9,017 nucleotides of DNA from Granulosicoccaceae bacterium (GTDB taxonomy: Bacteria > Pseudomonadota > Gammaproteobacteria > Granulosicoccales > Granulosicoccaceae): contig JALZUX010000143.1 of assembly GCA_023301405.1 (NCBI GenBank), forward strand, positions 1 to 9,017, read 5' to 3'. The notes below the pieces were generated by a model. The model was not told where the DNA came from, did no database searches, and was given only the letters and a program-made list of their open reading frames with translations. Made by a program: the position numbers and the translations under genes. Of this stretch, positions 1-6,602 are shown one piece after another. The first letter of the stretch is position 1. Every line of letters begins with the position of its first letter.

Positions 1-80
1 ACAGCCGCCAAAATACCGATGATCGCAATTACGATCATCAATTCGATTAGTGTGAAGCCTTTTTGAGCTTGCTTGTACAT
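1..80 (-). CDS. pilA: Type IV pilin, N-terminal part (cut by window edge)
   Basis: Only the first 26 codons are inside the window. The translation begins MYKQAQKG, then FTLIELMIVIAIIGILAA. This is the type III (class IVa) prepilin signal: a short positively charged leader ending in Gly8, cleavage before Phe9 by the prepilin peptidase PilD, and Glu at mature position 5, followed by the hydrophobic helix that packs in the pilus core. The short leader and the near-canonical helix fit a major pilin better than a GspG-type pseudopilin, but the distinguishing C-terminal domain lies outside, so the symbol is provisional. The ATG at 80-78 is preceded by GGAG at 92-89, eight bases upstream. The gene lies downstream of bamD on the same strand, separated by a structured 236-base spacer. 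Confidence 0.93.
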   Translation of the reverse strand, partial: MYKQAQKGFTLIELMIVIAIIGILAA

Positions 81-201
81 ATACCTGTCTCCAGAGAAGT
101 ATAAAGAATAAACGTTTAAAAACATTGAATGGGCCTACGCCCTTCAATTCGTGTATCGCCTATTCAAATCGAAACTGAATAGAGCTTGTGGAGACAGGTA
201 T
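81..201 (-). promoter_or_regulatory. Candidate structured leader of the pilin gene that sequesters its ribosome binding site
   Basis: Reading the minus strand, ATACCTGTCTCCA (201-189) is the exact reverse complement of TGGAGACAGGTAT (93-81), which contains the pilin Shine-Dalgarno GGAG and ends right before the ATG. Inside this 13-bp outer stem are two more hairpins: a perfect 7-bp stem (182-176 with 166-160, 9-base loop) and a 10-bp stem with one bulged A (148-139 with 134-124, 4-base loop), followed by a T run. A transcript starting at or before about 201 could fold into a branched structure with the ribosome binding site paired. The repeats are seen directly; the fold and regulation are inferred. 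A weak -10-like TATAAA lies at 210-205, but I see no -35 or sigma-54 motif. Confidence 0.45.
113..148 (-). terminator. Terminator-like hairpin with T run, between bamD and the pilin gene
   Basis: On the minus strand ATTGAAGGGC (148-139), loop GTAG, then GCCC-A-TTCAAT (134-124) forms a 10-bp stem with one bulged A. It is followed by GTTTTT (123-118). This has the form of an intrinsic terminator and would separate bamD from the pilin gene, or act as an attenuator if the pilin promoter lies upstream of it. It is nested inside the 13-bp repeat pair described for the leader. Confidence 0.5.
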
Positions 202-234
202 GGTTTTATACTGGGGTAGGAGTCACCAAGGGCG

Positions 235-253
235 TTATTTTCATTGAAAATAA
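235..253. repeat. AT-rich perfect hairpin downstream of bamD
   Basis: TTATTTTC (235-242) and GAAAATAA (246-253) are perfect 8-base inverted repeats around a 3-base loop. It lies 64 bases beyond the bamD stop codon. There is no T run on either side, so it is not a good terminator; it may instead protect the 3' end of the bamD message. Function is unknown. Confidence 0.4.
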
Positions 254-316
254 AGGCTTAGCACAGTTTGTGAGAAGGTTCAGTTTTTTGATAATTCAAT
301 AATAAGTTGTTGTGTA

Positions 317-1126
317 TTAGCCACGGATGCTGGAAAACAATCGTAAATCGGGGTGCTCTGGATCTCTGGATTGCAGCTCTTTTACGGTCTCGGCCGCCAG
401 TGAACGGTTCCCCAGTGCGATATAAGCTTGAGCCATTAAGGACAAGCCATCTGCTGAAAAAGGGCTGTCGGGGTACGACGCCAACATAGTATTGACCCTG
501 TTGATAACCGCAACCATTGCGCTGCGCTTGAAGTAGTATTCTGCGGTGGCCAGCTCGTGAAAAGCCATCTCGCTTCGTAGCAACGCCATACGCGCTATTG
601 CGTCTTCCGCATATTGGCTGTCGGGGAATTTGTTGGCCAGTGTAGAGAAATCACTGAATGCTACTCTAAGTGCGGATTGATCCAGCCGATGCAGTTTTCG
701 CGGCACCAGACCCTCTGTGAGAGTTTTGCCCCGTGAAAAATTAGACAGCCCTTTCAGATAATAGGCATAGTCAGATTGCTCACTTTGAGGATACAGCTTC
801 AGAAATCGATCAGCGGCAGCGGTGGCGCTGTCGTATTCTTTTAGTTTGTAGTAAGCGTATGCGATGTCTAATCGGGCCTGGGCGGCGAAGTCACTGAATG
901 GAAAGGTTGCTTCTAGATTGCCAAAGTCCTGTATCGCTGATTCATACTGCCTTTTGTTCAGCAGTGACTTGGCTTTCTGGTAAAGCTCTGCGGCTGATCC
1001 CGACTCTGTGTTTTCTACCTCAACCTGGACTGCCGACGGACCGGGATCATCTTGCTTTTTTGTGTTGCTGCTACAAGCGCTCAAGGTGATGGCGATCGCT
1101 AAAATTGTCGGTTTGGCTAAGTTCAT
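317..1126 (-). CDS. bamD: BamD, outer-membrane protein assembly lipoprotein
   Basis: BamD (ComL/YfiO) is the essential lipoprotein of the BAM complex. It binds BamA on the periplasmic face of the outer membrane and helps fold beta-barrel proteins. From the chosen ATG the protein has 269 residues; E. coli BamD has 245. Residues 1-17 form a lipoprotein signal with lipobox LSAC and lipidated Cys18. A short polar linker follows, then tetratricopeptide-like helical repeats from about residue 43 to 252, with the typical pieces AELYQKAKSLL, FPFSDFAAQARLDIAYAYYK and AEYYFKRSAMVAVINRVNTML. The frame extends upstream to a GTG at 1177, but that would put 17 extra residues before the signal peptide and lies upstream of the best promoter -10, so the ATG at 1126 is preferred. 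It diverges from rluD, as in E. coli. Confidence 0.93.
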   Translation of the reverse strand: MNLAKPTILAIAITLSACSSNTKKQDDPGPSAVQVEVENTESGSAAELYQKAKSLLNKRQYESAIQDFGNLEATFPFSDFAAQARLDIAYAYYKLKEYDSATAAADRFLKLYPQSEQSDYAYYLKGLSNFSRGKTLTEGLVPRKLHRLDQSALRVAFSDFSTLANKFPDSQYAEDAIARMALLRSEMAFHELATAEYYFKRSAMVAVINRVNTMLASYPDSPFSADGLSLMAQAYIALGNRSLAAETVKELQSRDPEHPDLRLFSSIRG

Positions 1127-1162
1127 TTCCGCTAAGGCTCGATTATTGGGTCCAGAGGCATC

Positions 1163-1168
1163 ATTATA
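1163..1168 (-). promoter_or_regulatory. Possible -10 element for bamD
   Basis: The minus strand reads TATAAT, a perfect sigma-70 -10 hexamer, which would start transcription near 1156, about 30 bases before the bamD ATG at 1126. The region where a -35 is expected (GGCGCT) matches poorly, so activity may be weak or activator-dependent. The position supports the shorter bamD start. Confidence 0.4.
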
Positions 1169-1181
1169 TAGAGACACGGTA

Positions 1182-1200
1182 GGATAGCGCCTTGCGATCC
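1182..1200. repeat. Small hairpin in the bamD-rluD divergent region
   Basis: GGAT-AG-CGC, loop CTT, then GCG-ATCC forms a 7-bp stem with a two-base bulge. It ends 16 bases before the rluD start, so it would lie in the 5' leader of an rluD transcript starting upstream of it. No T run follows. Function is unknown. Confidence 0.3.
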
Positions 1201-1216
1201 TGTCAGTCTTCTAAAA

Positions 1217-2185
1217 ATGGATGGGGTGTCCGTCATTACCTTGCAAAGAATTGAAATTCAGATTCCCGCCGAAATGGCCGGCAGTCGGCTGGACCGGGTG
1301 ACATCCGAGTTGATCGATGATTTTTCACGAGCGCGGCTGCAGATCTGGATAAAGGACGGCACCATCACCATTGACGGCGAAGCCGTAGCGCCACGTCATA
1401 AGGTGAAGGGTGGTGAGTGGCTGGTCGCTGATTTGCCAGAGGCGACCAAGCCAGACAGCACTGTGGTGGCAGAGGCCATCGCGTTGGATATTCACTACGA
1501 AGATGATGATTTACTAGTGATAAATAAGCCTGCTGGTTTGGTGATGCACACTGCACCAGGAAATTACGCTGGAACTCTGCAAAACGGCTTATTGCACCAT
1601 GATCCAGCACTTGCGGGTATTCCAAGAGCCGGTATTGTGCATCGACTGGATAAGGAAACCAGCGGGCTGGTGATGGTGGCGCGAACCCTAAGTGCTCATA
1701 ATAGTCTGGTGCAGCAGCTACAAGATCGTACTGTCCACCGCCACTACGATGCCATTTTGATTGGTGTGCCGGTTGCCGGCGGCACTATTGACGAACCCAT
1801 TGGACGCCACCCGGTGGATCGCAAGCGCATGAGTGTCAACGAGCGTGGTAAGCCTGCGATTACTCATTATCGATTGGCTAAGAAGTTTAAGCGTCACAGT
1901 CATGTCACAGTGAAGCTTGAAACCGGCCGTACTCACCAGATACGTGTGCATATGGCGCATATTCGGTTTCCGTTAATTGGTGATGTAGTTTATGGCGGGC
2001 GGAGACAAATACCAGGTGGTGTCAGTGATGATGTGAAGGCCGCTGTGATGGCTTTTCCACGACAAGCGCTCAATGCCACAGAGCTGGGCATAGAGCATCC
2101 TTCAAGTGGTGAAGAGATACAATGGTCTGTGCCTTTGCCAACGGATATGCAGCAATTACTTGATGTGTTGGGTAATGACTCGTGA
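1217..2185 (+). CDS. rluD: RluD, 23S rRNA pseudouridine synthase
   Basis: RluD converts uridines 1911, 1915 and 1917 of helix 69 in 23S rRNA to pseudouridine, which helps 50S assembly. The product has 322 residues (E. coli 326). An S4 RNA-binding domain lies at about residues 22-80 (SRLDRVTSELI onward), and the RluA-type catalytic domain at about 93-315. The active-site motif HRLDKETSGL contains the catalytic Asp145. Other family signatures are INKPAGLVMH, TGRTHQIRVHMAH near 237-248 and GDVVYGGR. The bamD-rluD-pgeF-clpB order separates RluD from its paralogues RluA and RluC. The start is uncertain: there is no clear Shine-Dalgarno before the ATG at 1217, and GTG 1226 or TTG 1241 would agree better in length with the E. 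coli N-terminus. The stop overlaps the pgeF start, so the two are probably co-translated. Confidence 0.95.
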   Translation: MDGVSVITLQRIEIQIPAEMAGSRLDRVTSELIDDFSRARLQIWIKDGTITIDGEAVAPRHKVKGGEWLVADLPEATKPDSTVVAEAIALDIHYEDDDLLVINKPAGLVMHTAPGNYAGTLQNGLLHHDPALAGIPRAGIVHRLDKETSGLVMVARTLSAHNSLVQQLQDRTVHRHYDAILIGVPVAGGTIDEPIGRHPVDRKRMSVNERGKPAITHYRLAKKFKRHSHVTVKLETGRTHQIRVHMAHIRFPLIGDVVYGGRRQIPGGVSDDVKAAVMAFPRQALNATELGIEHPSSGEEIQWSVPLPTDMQQLLDVLGNDS

Positions 2186-2946
2186 AGACAGTGTCGGGCA
2201 AATACATTCTGCCTGACTGGCCTGCTGTGCCGCACATAAAGGCGGTTAGTACTACAAGGTTAGGTGGTTGCAGTGAAAAACCGTACGACAGTTTTAACCT
2301 TGGTGTTCACGTTAATGATAATCCTGAATTTGTTGAAGCTAACAGGAATCAATTGCTACAGGAACTTCAGCTTCCAGCTGCACCAAAATGGCTTGATCAG
2401 GTTCACGGTATAGAACTAGTTTATTGTGATCAAGCGTCAATGGGAGGGCTTTCTGCAGATGCCGCTTGGACCGATCAGCCAGGTTGTGTGTTATCGGTGA
2501 TGACGGCTGATTGTTTGCCGGTGTTACTGGCATCTGAATCAGGTGACATAGTGGCTGTTGTTCACGGCGGATGGCGCGGTCTTGTTGATGGCATTCTACA
2601 AAAAACCGTTGCCGAACTTCCTGTGTTGCCTGGCGCGCTTCGCGTATGGTTTGGGCCAGCGATCGGGCCTGCGAGTTTTGAGGTTGGCTCTGAAGTCAGG
2701 GAGGCATTCTTGAATCAAAACTCTATTTTTCAAGACTGCTTTATTCCATCTAGCCTGGCTGCTGATAAATATTTTGGCAATATTTTTAAGCTTGCTGAAC
2801 ACTGTTTGCGCAATGCAGGTGTTACTCAAATCAGTGGTGGAGGAATCTGTACCTTCAATGATAAAAAGCGTTTCTTTTCTCATCGACGTGATCATGGAGC
2901 CACTGGGCGCATGGCCTCTTTAATCTGGATTTCAAGTTCTCATTGA
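2182..2946 (+). CDS. pgeF: PgeF (YfiH), peptidoglycan editing factor, laccase-domain family
   Basis: This belongs to the Cu-oxidase_4/DUF152 family. E. coli PgeF hydrolyses UDP-MurNAc-L-Ser, removing L-serine wrongly added in place of L-alanine in peptidoglycan precursors; relatives are often labelled polyphenol oxidase or laccase. The 254-residue product (E. coli about 243) shows the expected metal-site residues His75 (QVHG), Cys111 (MTADC) and His128 (VVHGGWRGL). It also has GPAIGPASFEVG near 158-169 and the C-terminal run ICTFNDKKRFFSHRRD ending TGRMASLIW. Translation starts at GTG 2182, sharing GTGA with the rluD stop, so translational coupling is likely; only a weak GGGT precedes it. The function is taken from family and synteny. 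Confidence 0.92.
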   Translation: MKTVSGKYILPDWPAVPHIKAVSTTRLGGCSEKPYDSFNLGVHVNDNPEFVEANRNQLLQELQLPAAPKWLDQVHGIELVYCDQASMGGLSADAAWTDQPGCVLSVMTADCLPVLLASESGDIVAVVHGGWRGLVDGILQKTVAELPVLPGALRVWFGPAIGPASFEVGSEVREAFLNQNSIFQDCFIPSSLAADKYFGNIFKLAEHCLRNAGVTQISGGGICTFNDKKRFFSHRRDHGATGRMASLIWISSSH

Positions 2947-2959
2947 TCAAAGTTGACTA

Positions 2960-2988
2960 GTTGATTTACAACGCGTAAGGCCTCATAT
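2960..2988 (+). promoter_or_regulatory. Candidate sigma-32 (heat-shock) promoter of clpB
   Basis: GTTGAT (2960-2965), a 15-base spacer and CCTCATAT (2981-2988) resemble the RpoH consensus CTTGAA, 13-15 bases, CCCCATNT. The predicted start is near 2995, about 30 bases before the clpB ATG. It lies in the 79-base gap after pgeF, and clpB is a classical RpoH target in E. coli. The match is good in the -10 and moderate in the -35. Confidence 0.5.
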
Positions 2989-3025
2989 CATTGTCATTCA
3001 AGAGTAATTATTTAAGGGCAAACCT

Positions 3026-5632
3026 ATGCGAATGGATAAACTGACCAGTAAGTTCCAGCAGGCGCTGCAAGACGCTCAGTCCCTGGCATTAAGCCGTGAA
3101 CACCAATTTATTGAACCCACTCACTTGTTGATTGCTTTCCTTGATCAGCAGGGCGGTAGTGTCAGGCATCTTCTAACCCAGGCCAATGTTGATGTGAACG
3201 GTTTGCGGTCAGAGTTAGGCAAGACGATCGATCGCCTTCCACAGGTATCTGGCGCGGGCGGTGAGATGCATATCTCAAAAGAGCTTTCGCGCCTGCTTAA
3301 CAGTACTGATAAGTTGTCGCAGAAAAAGGGTGATCAATTTATTGCCAGTGAGTTGTTTGTGATCGCTGCGGTCCAAGAGAAAAGCGCTGAACTGAGTAAG
3401 ATGATTAAGCAGTTTGGTGGAAGCATTGTGCGCATTGAAGAGGTGGTCGAATCAGTTCGGGGTGGGCAACCGGTGGCTGATCAAAATGCGGAAGAACACC
3501 GCCAGGCGTTAGAGAAATTTACCATTGATCTGACTGAAAGAGCCGAGCAAGGCAAGCTTGATCCGGTCATTGGTCGCGATGATGAAATTCGCCGTGCCAT
3601 TCAAATATTGCAAAGACGCACCAAAAACAACCCGGTCATGATCGGTGAGCCTGGTGTGGGGAAAACGGCGATTATTGAAGGCTTGGCGCAGCGCATTATA
3701 AAAGGTGAAGTGCCAGAAGGGGTTAAGGGCAAGCGTTTACTCTCACTTGATCTGGCAGGGTTAATTGCGGGAACGAAATTCCGCGGTGAATTTGAAGAGC
3801 GGTTAAAGGCACTATTAAATGACTTGAGTAAACAAGAAGGTCAGGTGATTCTTTTTATTGACGAAATTCATATGATGGTCGGTGCGGGTAAGGCCGAAGG
3901 ATCAATGGATGCCGGCAATATGCTTAAGCCGGCGTTGGCGCGTGGAGAATTACATTGCATTGGAGCCACAACGCTTGATGAGTATCGTGAGTACATTGAA
4001 GAAGATGCCGCACTTGAGCGTCGCTTTCAAAAAATACTGGTTGACGAACCCAGCGTCGAAGATACTATTGCCATTTTGCGCGGCCTAAAAGAGCGCTATG
4101 AAGTCCATCACGGAGTAGACATCACTGACCCCGCCATCATTGCTGCGGCAACGCTTTCACATCGCTATATTGCTGACCGGCAGCTGCCTGATAAAGCCAT
4201 TGATCTAATCGATGAAGCGGCCAGTCGAATCCGTATGGAAATTGACTCCAAGCCTGAGGCGTTAGATATTCTGGAGCGTCGAATTATTCAGCTTAAGATT
4301 GAACGCGAAGCGTTGTCAAAAGAAGAAGACGACGCCTCACTTAAACGCCTCGCCGAGCTTGATAGTAAAATTGAAGGCAAAGAAAAAGAATTCTCTGATC
4401 TTGAAGAAATCTGGAACGCTGAAAAAGCAGCGGTACAAGGGACAACGCATATCAAGGAAGAGCTTGAGCGTGCAAGGGTAGAGCTTGAAACAGCAACTCG
4501 CGCGCGTGATTTTGAACGCTTATCAGAGTTACAGTACGGTCGAATCCCTGAGCTTGAAAAGCAGCTGGACGCTCAGGCAGACAATGCAGAGCAAACCGAG
4601 TTTCAATTGTTGCGAAGTAGCGTGTCTGCTGATGAAATAGCTGAAGTTGTCGCGCGCTGGACCGGAATTCCGGTTAATAAAATGCTTGAAGGTGAGCGTG
4701 AAAAATTACTTCGAATGGAAGATGAAATTGGGCAAAGAGTCATTGGTCAGGTTGAGGCGGTAACATCGGTGTCTGATGCTGTGCGCCGGTCACGCGCGGG
4801 GCTTGCGCCACCAGAGCGGCCAAATGGATCGTTTTTGTTTCTGGGTCCAACCGGTGTAGGTAAAACTGAGCTCACTAAAGCGTTGGCTGATTTTCTATTC
4901 GATAGCTCTGACGCTTTAATACGCATTGATATGTCTGAGTTTATGGAAAAACATTCGGTGGCACGTCTTATCGGGGCGCCACCGGGGTATGTGGGTCATG
5001 AGGATGGCGGATACCTGACTGAGGCTGTTCGCAGAAGGCCATATTCAGTCATTCTTCTTGATGAGGTAGAAAAGGCACACCCTGATGTTTTCAATGTTTT
5101 GCTGCAAGTGCTTGATGATGGTCGCCTGACCGACGGGCAGGGCAGAACGGTGGATTTTCGGCATACGGTTATCGTGATGACATCAAACCTGGGCAGTCAT
5201 GTTATTCAAGAGAAGGCAGGCGCTGCAAATTACAGTGATATGAAATCATCGGTAATGGAAATTGTGGGTCAGCACTTCAGGCCGGAATTTCTTAATCGAA
5301 TTGATGACCTTGTTGTATTCCACCCGCTAGAGCAGAGCCATATTCGTAAGATTACCAGTATTCAGGTGGATCAACTGGTGAAGCGCTTGCGGGCAACTGG
5401 TATTGAAATGGAGGTAACAGATAGTACGTTAGACATGCTGAGTGATGCCGGTTTTGATCCCGTTTATGGTGCGCGTCCACTACGCCGAGCAATTCAAAAC
5501 TTACTTGAAAACCGACTGGCTCGTGAAATTTTAAGTGGCGCTTTCGCGCCAGGTGATTCCGTAAAGGTTGACTTCGATGGCAGTGATTTATTGTTTATCG
5601 AAACGACGATTGTGGAAAATGAAACAGCTTAG
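3026..5632 (+). CDS. clpB: ClpB, ATP-dependent protein disaggregase
   Basis: ClpB is the Hsp100 hexameric AAA+ chaperone that, with DnaK, pulls polypeptides out of cytosolic aggregates. The product has 868 residues (E. coli 857). The N-terminal Clp_N domain spans about 1-145. NBD1 has Walker A GEPGVGKT at 207-214, pore loop KFRGEFEER at 251-259 (Phe252 in place of the E. coli Tyr), Walker B ILFIDE at 275-280 and arginine fingers 332-333. A full coiled-coil M domain at about 408-530 marks ClpB rather than ClpA. NBD2 has Walker A GPTGVGKT at 607-614, pore loop GYVGHEDGG at 654-662, Walker B VILLDE at 675-680 and sensor-2 GARPLRR at 815-821. AAGGG at 3014-3018 lies seven bases before the ATG, and MRMDKL matches the family start. 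All catalytic residues are intact. Confidence 0.98.
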   Translation: MRMDKLTSKFQQALQDAQSLALSREHQFIEPTHLLIAFLDQQGGSVRHLLTQANVDVNGLRSELGKTIDRLPQVSGAGGEMHISKELSRLLNSTDKLSQKKGDQFIASELFVIAAVQEKSAELSKMIKQFGGSIVRIEEVVESVRGGQPVADQNAEEHRQALEKFTIDLTERAEQGKLDPVIGRDDEIRRAIQILQRRTKNNPVMIGEPGVGKTAIIEGLAQRIIKGEVPEGVKGKRLLSLDLAGLIAGTKFRGEFEERLKALLNDLSKQEGQVILFIDEIHMMVGAGKAEGSMDAGNMLKPALARGELHCIGATTLDEYREYIEEDAALERRFQKILVDEPSVEDTIAILRGLKERYEVHHGVDITDPAIIAAATLSHRYIADRQLPDKAIDLIDEAASRIRMEIDSKPEALDILERRIIQLKIEREALSKEEDDASLKRLAELDSKIEGKEKEFSDLEEIWNAEKAAVQGTTHIKEELERARVELETATRARDFERLSELQYGRIPELEKQLDAQADNAEQTEFQLLRSSVSADEIAEVVARWTGIPVNKMLEGEREKLLRMEDEIGQRVIGQVEAVTSVSDAVRRSRAGLAPPERPNGSFLFLGPTGVGKTELTKALADFLFDSSDALIRIDMSEFMEKHSVARLIGAPPGYVGHEDGGYLTEAVRRRPYSVILLDEVEKAHPDVFNVLLQVLDDGRLTDGQGRTVDFRHTVIVMTSNLGSHVIQEKAGAANYSDMKSSVMEIVGQHFRPEFLNRIDDLVVFHPLEQSHIRKITSIQVDQLVKRLRATGIEMEVTDSTLDMLSDAGFDPVYGARPLRRAIQNLLENRLAREILSGAFAPGDSVKVDFDGSDLLFIETTIVENETA
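3459..3475 (+). promoter_or_regulatory. Candidate internal translation start in clpB (short isoform lacking the N-domain)
   Basis: GGGGTGGG (3459-3466) lies six bases before an in-frame GTG (3473-3475) encoding Val150. In E. coli, an internal GTG at Val149 gives the short ClpB isoform without the substrate-binding N-domain, and the local protein context here ([18 protein letters not shown]) aligns with that site. The predicted short product would have 719 residues. The site is seen; its use is inferred by homology. Confidence 0.5.
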
Positions 5633-5641
5633 TTGTGGTTG

Positions 5642-6418
5642 TTATTTTCCAGCCTGAACAACTATGGCGGTAATGTTGTCTCTGCCGCCGCGTTCAAGGG
5701 CAAGGTCAGTCAGTGTTTTAAGGGTTTCTTCAGCGGTAATGCATTCCATGCCGCTGGCGATTTCTTCGTGAGAGACGTCTTTAAATAAGCCGTCGCTGCA
5801 GATCAGGTAGCGGTCACCCGGCTCGGCTAGTGAGTAGATGGTGTCTAGTTGTAAGTCACTATGTACCCCAATGGCCCTCGTGATAATGTTTGATGACGGG
5901 TGTTGTTCCATGTCTTCTTTTTTGAGTTCGCCCAGTGTGACTAACTCTTGCACGAAGCTGTGGTCGAGGGTTAATTGTTCAAGTGTGTTTTTGCGATATC
6001 GGTATATTCTGCTGTCACCGGCCCACATAAAAAAACAGTGGGGGTCATGTACAAACATGGCGGCAACTGTTGATCCCATCATTTTGCCGTCTGAGTGTTC
6101 ACGACAAAAAGAATTTGCCATGGTGAGGCGATGTTCGATATCACGAACATTTGCTTTCATGTCTGTTGATTGCTTAAAAGTGACGAGCTGATCAATGATG
6201 GCGCGGCTGGCTTTGTCGCCATAGCTGTGACCGCCCATGCCGTCGGCAACTACCCAGAGTGAATTTTCCCGGGCGTCGAGGTGAGCGTCTTCGTTGACCG
6301 TGCGAACATAGCCTGTCTCAGATGCGCTGACAGAATGCCACGTGAGGTTTCGATTTTGGGCGTCAGCGACAGACGATAATATGTTTTCTGCGCTGTTCGT
6401 GTGTCCATCATTGGCCAT
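5642..6418 (-). CDS. PP2C-family serine/threonine protein phosphatase (Stp1-like)
   Basis: The 258-residue product is a bare PP2C (PPM) catalytic domain without membrane or sensor parts, expected in the cytosol, where it would remove phosphate from phospho-Ser/Thr using two or three Mn/Mg ions. The family motifs appear in order: RTVNEDAH (Asp44), VVADGMGGH (Asp59), GSTVAAMF, WAGDSRIYRYR (Asp135), NIITRAIG, ICSDGLFKDV (Asp209) and GGRDNITAIVV (Asp247), so the metal-binding Asp set is complete. The frame extends to a TTG at 6457, but the ATG at 6418 fits the domain better; neither has a clear Shine-Dalgarno. It converges on clpB with nine bases between stops and no terminator visible, so the transcripts may overlap. 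No kinase, FHA or type VI secretion gene is nearby, so its partner is unknown. Confidence 0.9.
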   Translation of the reverse strand: MANDGHTNSAENILSSVADAQNRNLTWHSVSASETGYVRTVNEDAHLDARENSLWVVADGMGGHSYGDKASRAIIDQLVTFKQSTDMKANVRDIEHRLTMANSFCREHSDGKMMGSTVAAMFVHDPHCFFMWAGDSRIYRYRKNTLEQLTLDHSFVQELVTLGELKKEDMEQHPSSNIITRAIGVHSDLQLDTIYSLAEPGDRYLICSDGLFKDVSHEEIASGMECITAEETLKTLTDLALERGGRDNITAIVVQAGK

Positions 6419-6534
6419 GAAGTTTATTCGGCTTGTGCTAGTTGTAGCAATACACAATCATTGCGCACTGCTGCATGTATAATTCGGCAATCCAGTCTTG
6501 TTTTCAGCAGTCTTGTTATCGCGTCAGTGATAGG

Positions 6535-6562
6535 TTCGCGGTCACAGGTCTGCGGGTATTAT
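6535..6562 (+). promoter_or_regulatory. Possible gltX promoter
   Basis: TTCGCG (6535-6540), a 16-base spacer and TATTAT (6557-6562) form a moderate sigma-70-like promoter starting near 6569, about 34 bases before gltX. The -10 is flanked by the inverted repeat GGTCT (6547-6551) and AGACC (6563-6567), which could be an operator. The -35 match is weak. Confidence 0.35.
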
Positions 6563-6602
6563 AGACCATTTCCATTCATGTCATTACAGGAAAATTCCCT
6601 GC

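Noticed and set aside
190..247. A plus-strand ATG at 200 with a good Shine-Dalgarno (GGAG at 190-193) opening a 15-codon frame
   Set aside because: The Shine-Dalgarno is just the other arm of the inverted repeat that matches the pilin start. The peptide has no recognisable character, and the frame is too short to support on its own.
1127..1177. A longer BamD starting at GTG 1177
   Set aside because: It would place 17 residues before a clear lipoprotein signal peptide and start upstream of the TATAAT on that strand.
1365..1960. Minus-strand open frames within rluD
   Set aside because: They lie opposite a strongly conserved coding region, have no family motifs, and are typical antisense shadows.
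3026..6418. ClpB next to a PP2C phosphatase as a type VI secretion remnant (ClpV plus PppA)
   Set aside because: The ATPase has a full ClpB M domain and sits in the rluD-pgeF-clpB order. No TssA-M, Hcp, VgrG, PpkA or FHA gene is present.
6419..6457. A longer phosphatase starting at TTG 6457
   Set aside because: The added residues have no family match, and the TTG has no Shine-Dalgarno. The ATG at 6418 gives a normal PP2C length.
6461..6483. TATAAT at 6478-6483 as a gltX promoter
   Set aside because: The nearest -35-like TTGCGC is only 11 bases upstream, and no hexamer at 16-18 bases matches.
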